Source: Anaerofilum sp.
GTDB lineage: Bacteria; Bacillota; Clostridia; Oscillospirales; Ruminococcaceae
Length of the DNA stretch: 6,970 bases
Direction: 5' to 3'
Assembly (NCBI GenBank): GCA_020024115.1
Contig: JAHHUF010000092.1
Span: 1-6,970 of the forward strand
A program made the position numbers and the translations under genes. This document shows, in pieces, positions 5,468 through 6,970 of the stretch. Position 1 is the stretch's first letter. Each line of letters begins with the position of its first letter. The notes below the pieces were generated by a model, which ran no database searches, was not told where the DNA came from, and worked only from the letters and a program-made list of their open reading frames with translations.

Positions 5468-6781
5468 ATGTCAAATATAGGAACTATTTTAAAAATCAAT
5501 CTTTTGTCTTTACTTTCTCTCCCATTGCTGCTGATTTCCATTGCCGCAAAATTGCTGCAAAAAGCATTGGAAAAAACATTGGTGTTTTTGGCAGTTGGTG
5601 CAGCTATTTTAGGAATGTTGCTGCTCAACCAAATTTTTAACAATCCTGGCAGTTTTTTTAATGGGCTGGGCATGCTAATTGCTATTTTTATCCTGTTTGG
5701 GGCGATTGTTGCAATTATTTTTGGTGTTTTGTTTTTGTTTGGAAGTGTTGCAGCAGCCTTGCTGACTGGCGTTGTTTCAGTGGTGATGTTTGTTCTGGGG
5801 TTCATTTTTTCAAGCAGCCATGAAGGATACTTAAAACTTTATGATATTTGCAAAACAGATTTTAAAGCACTTTGTCAGCAGGACGAAGGGGGAAAAATGC
5901 GTTTTGGCTGTGTTTTTTGGTATTTTCTGAAAGGGTTTCATAAAGTTGTTGCAGCAATTTTGTCGGTTGCATTTCCTGTTTCTTTGGTTGCAGCAGTTGG
6001 GTTTGCAGGATATGCAGTATATTATGTAAACCATGCAGTTTCTCAAAGTTTTGGAATTGGCATTGTTTCCTATTTGAAACTTTTTCCCACAATCAATGTT
6101 GTGTTTACAAGCATTAACTTTGTCATTATTATTCTTTCGGTAATGGTTGTTGTCGTTTCTTTGGGGATTGAGTGGAATGAATGGGGCGCTACCCTTAAAT
6201 TAGCTGCTCAAAATTATGAAGGATACCGAAAATTGATAGAAGAAAAGACAGTTGGCTTTGATTCTTCTGCCAATCAGCAATATATATTTGAAGATGGGAA
6301 AACATCGCAAAAATGCGAGCAATCAGCTGAAGTATTACAAGAGCTGTTTGAAAATGCAGAGACACTTTCTCAACAAGTGGACACTGCACTGAATTTGCAA
6401 TATAGTTCCTCTTTGGCATATACATTTACAGAATATATCAATTTGCTGACTCAAATTAACAAAGAAATTTCTAGTTTTAAAGGTAAGATTCCTTGTAATA
6501 TTTTTGAGCAAAAATTGGTGCCATTGATTTCTCTTGCCCACAAGCAGGCGAAAGAACTGGAGAAAGATGTTCTTTCCATTTTGAACAAAAACTGTTCTGC
6601 TATGCAAAATCAGCAAAGCGGAATCGATTTTTTTGCTGGATGCAATACACAAGATGAAGTACATAAACGATACAAAGCATTGTGTAAAATATATCATCCA
6701 GATGCAGGCGGACATGAGGATACTTTTAAACACTTGCAAAATCAATATGAAGAACAAATGCAGACAGTCAGTGTATTATAA
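5468..6781 (+). CDS. Polytopic membrane protein with C-terminal J domain
   Basis: A 437-residue protein. The N-terminal half is strongly hydrophobic, with about six helices (roughly 12-27, 37-57, 66-91, 92-114, 158-187, 211-233). A polar loop at 115-155 (SSSHEGYLKLYDICKTDF onward) lies between the fourth and fifth. Residues 235-385 form a soluble, helix-rich region. Residues about 386-437 resemble a short J domain: FFAGCNTQDEVHKRY, then H410-P411-D412 followed by AGG, and a final helix. HPD is the motif that triggers DnaK ATP hydrolysis, so the tail should face the cytoplasm and recruit DnaK. The domain is compact and at the C-terminus, with no Gly/Phe or zinc-finger region, so this is a class C co-chaperone rather than DnaJ. 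The start has GGAGGGAG directly after the stop of the lipoprotein gene. The client and biological role are unknown. Confidence 0.85.
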   Translation: MSNIGTILKINLLSLLSLPLLLISIAAKLLQKALEKTLVFLAVGAAILGMLLLNQIFNNPGSFFNGLGMLIAIFILFGAIVAIIFGVLFLFGSVAAALLTGVVSVVMFVLGFIFSSSHEGYLKLYDICKTDFKALCQQDEGGKMRFGCVFWYFLKGFHKVVAAILSVAFPVSLVAAVGFAGYAVYYVNHAVSQSFGIGIVSYLKLFPTINVVFTSINFVIIILSVMVVVVSLGIEWNEWGATLKLAAQNYEGYRKLIEEKTVGFDSSANQQYIFEDGKTSQKCEQSAEVLQELFENAETLSQQVDTALNLQYSSSLAYTFTEYINLLTQINKEISSFKGKIPCNIFEQKLVPLISLAHKQAKELEKDVLSILNKNCSAMQNQQSGIDFFAGCNTQDEVHKRYKALCKIYHPDAGGHEDTFKHLQNQYEEQMQTVSVL

Positions 6782-6847
6782 ATGTATCAAATTGCTTTCA
6801 GAACAAAAATATTAGTATATCCCCAAATAGAAGCATAGCTTTGACAC

Positions 6848-6888
6848 ACAAACGCCCTTAGCACTTTTGGTGCTAAGGGCGTTTGTTT
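6848..6888 (+). terminator. Strong intrinsic terminator of the lipoprotein/J-domain operon
   Basis: A perfect 17-bp stem joins ACAAACGCCCTTAGCAC at 6848-6864 to its exact reverse complement at 6870-6886 around the loop TTTTG. TTT follows, then a mixed pyrimidine-rich tail. It begins 66 nt after the stop of the J-domain gene. The T-tract is modest, but the stem is very stable. Confidence 0.88.
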
Positions 6889-6941
6889 CTATCTTTAGAT
6901 AAAAATTTTTAAAACATTAAATAGTGTATACACGAGTAATG

Positions 6942-6950
6942 TGATATAAT
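6942..6950 (+). promoter_or_regulatory. Extended -10 promoter for a gene beyond the window
   Basis: TGATATAAT has the TG extension at 6942-6943 and a perfect TATAAT at 6945-6950. It is the same nine-base core as the hydratase promoter at 539-547. No convincing -35 hexamer lies upstream. Transcription would start near 6957, and the gene would lie to the right of the window edge. Confidence 0.55.
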
Positions 6951-6970
6951 AGGAACATCAGGACAGAAAG

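Noticed and set aside
5431..5805. 124-codon minus-strand frame rich in P, K and N
   Set aside because: It is the antisense of the hydrophobic N-terminal region of the J-domain membrane protein, which commonly gives long antisense frames, and it has no start signals.
6841..6846. TTGACA as a -35 box before the final terminator
   Set aside because: No -10 hexamer lies at a workable distance; the expected place is inside the 17-bp terminator stem.
1..6970. Defence system, CRISPR array, toxin-antitoxin pair or mobile element
   Set aside because: No repeats with spacers, no transposase or integrase, no small paired genes and no nuclease or helicase motifs were seen on either strand.

Overview
The window reads as the chromosome of a low-GC Gram-positive anaerobe, most likely a gut-type clostridium. 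The basis is AT-rich spacers, strong AGGAGG-type ribosome binding sites, sigma-A-like promoters, and intrinsic terminators with U-tracts. This is judged from sequence style; no species-diagnostic gene is present. All confident genes lie on the + strand. There are no rRNA or tRNA genes, no CRISPR array, no insertion sequence and no phage structural gene.

Layout. (1) 1-67 is the last few codons of an upstream gene, closed by an intrinsic terminator (81-120). (2) 121-541 is a gene-poor, T-rich gap. It holds at most a degraded minus-strand reading frame and ends in an extended -10 promoter (539-547). (3) 594-2876 encodes a 760-aa aconitase-superfamily hydratase that keeps all three 4Fe-4S cysteines. 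It stands alone and is closed by a structured terminator (2899-2953). (4) 3068-3097 is a near-consensus promoter carrying a palindrome in its spacer. It drives a 368-aa six-helix membrane diguanylate cyclase (3214-4320) whose product-inhibition site is lost. (5) 4380-4408 is a second near-consensus promoter, followed by a leader of about 120 nt containing a perfect 7-bp inverted repeat. It drives a two-gene operon: a 305-aa lipoprotein of unknown function (4538-5455), then 12 nt later a 437-aa polytopic membrane protein ending in a cytoplasmic J domain with an intact HPD motif (5468-6781). The operon ends at a perfect 17-bp hairpin terminator (6848-6888). (6) A further extended -10 promoter (6942-6950) points out of the window toward an unseen gene.

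How the parts relate. The hydratase is a metabolic unit independent of its neighbours. The diguanylate cyclase is a separate signalling unit. No clear terminator was seen between it and the lipoprotein operon, so some read-through is possible. The least explained unit is the lipoprotein/J-domain pair, which looks like an envelope module in which an extracytoplasmic lipoprotein is co-produced with a membrane protein able to recruit DnaK at the inner face. That role is inferred from architecture and operon structure only.
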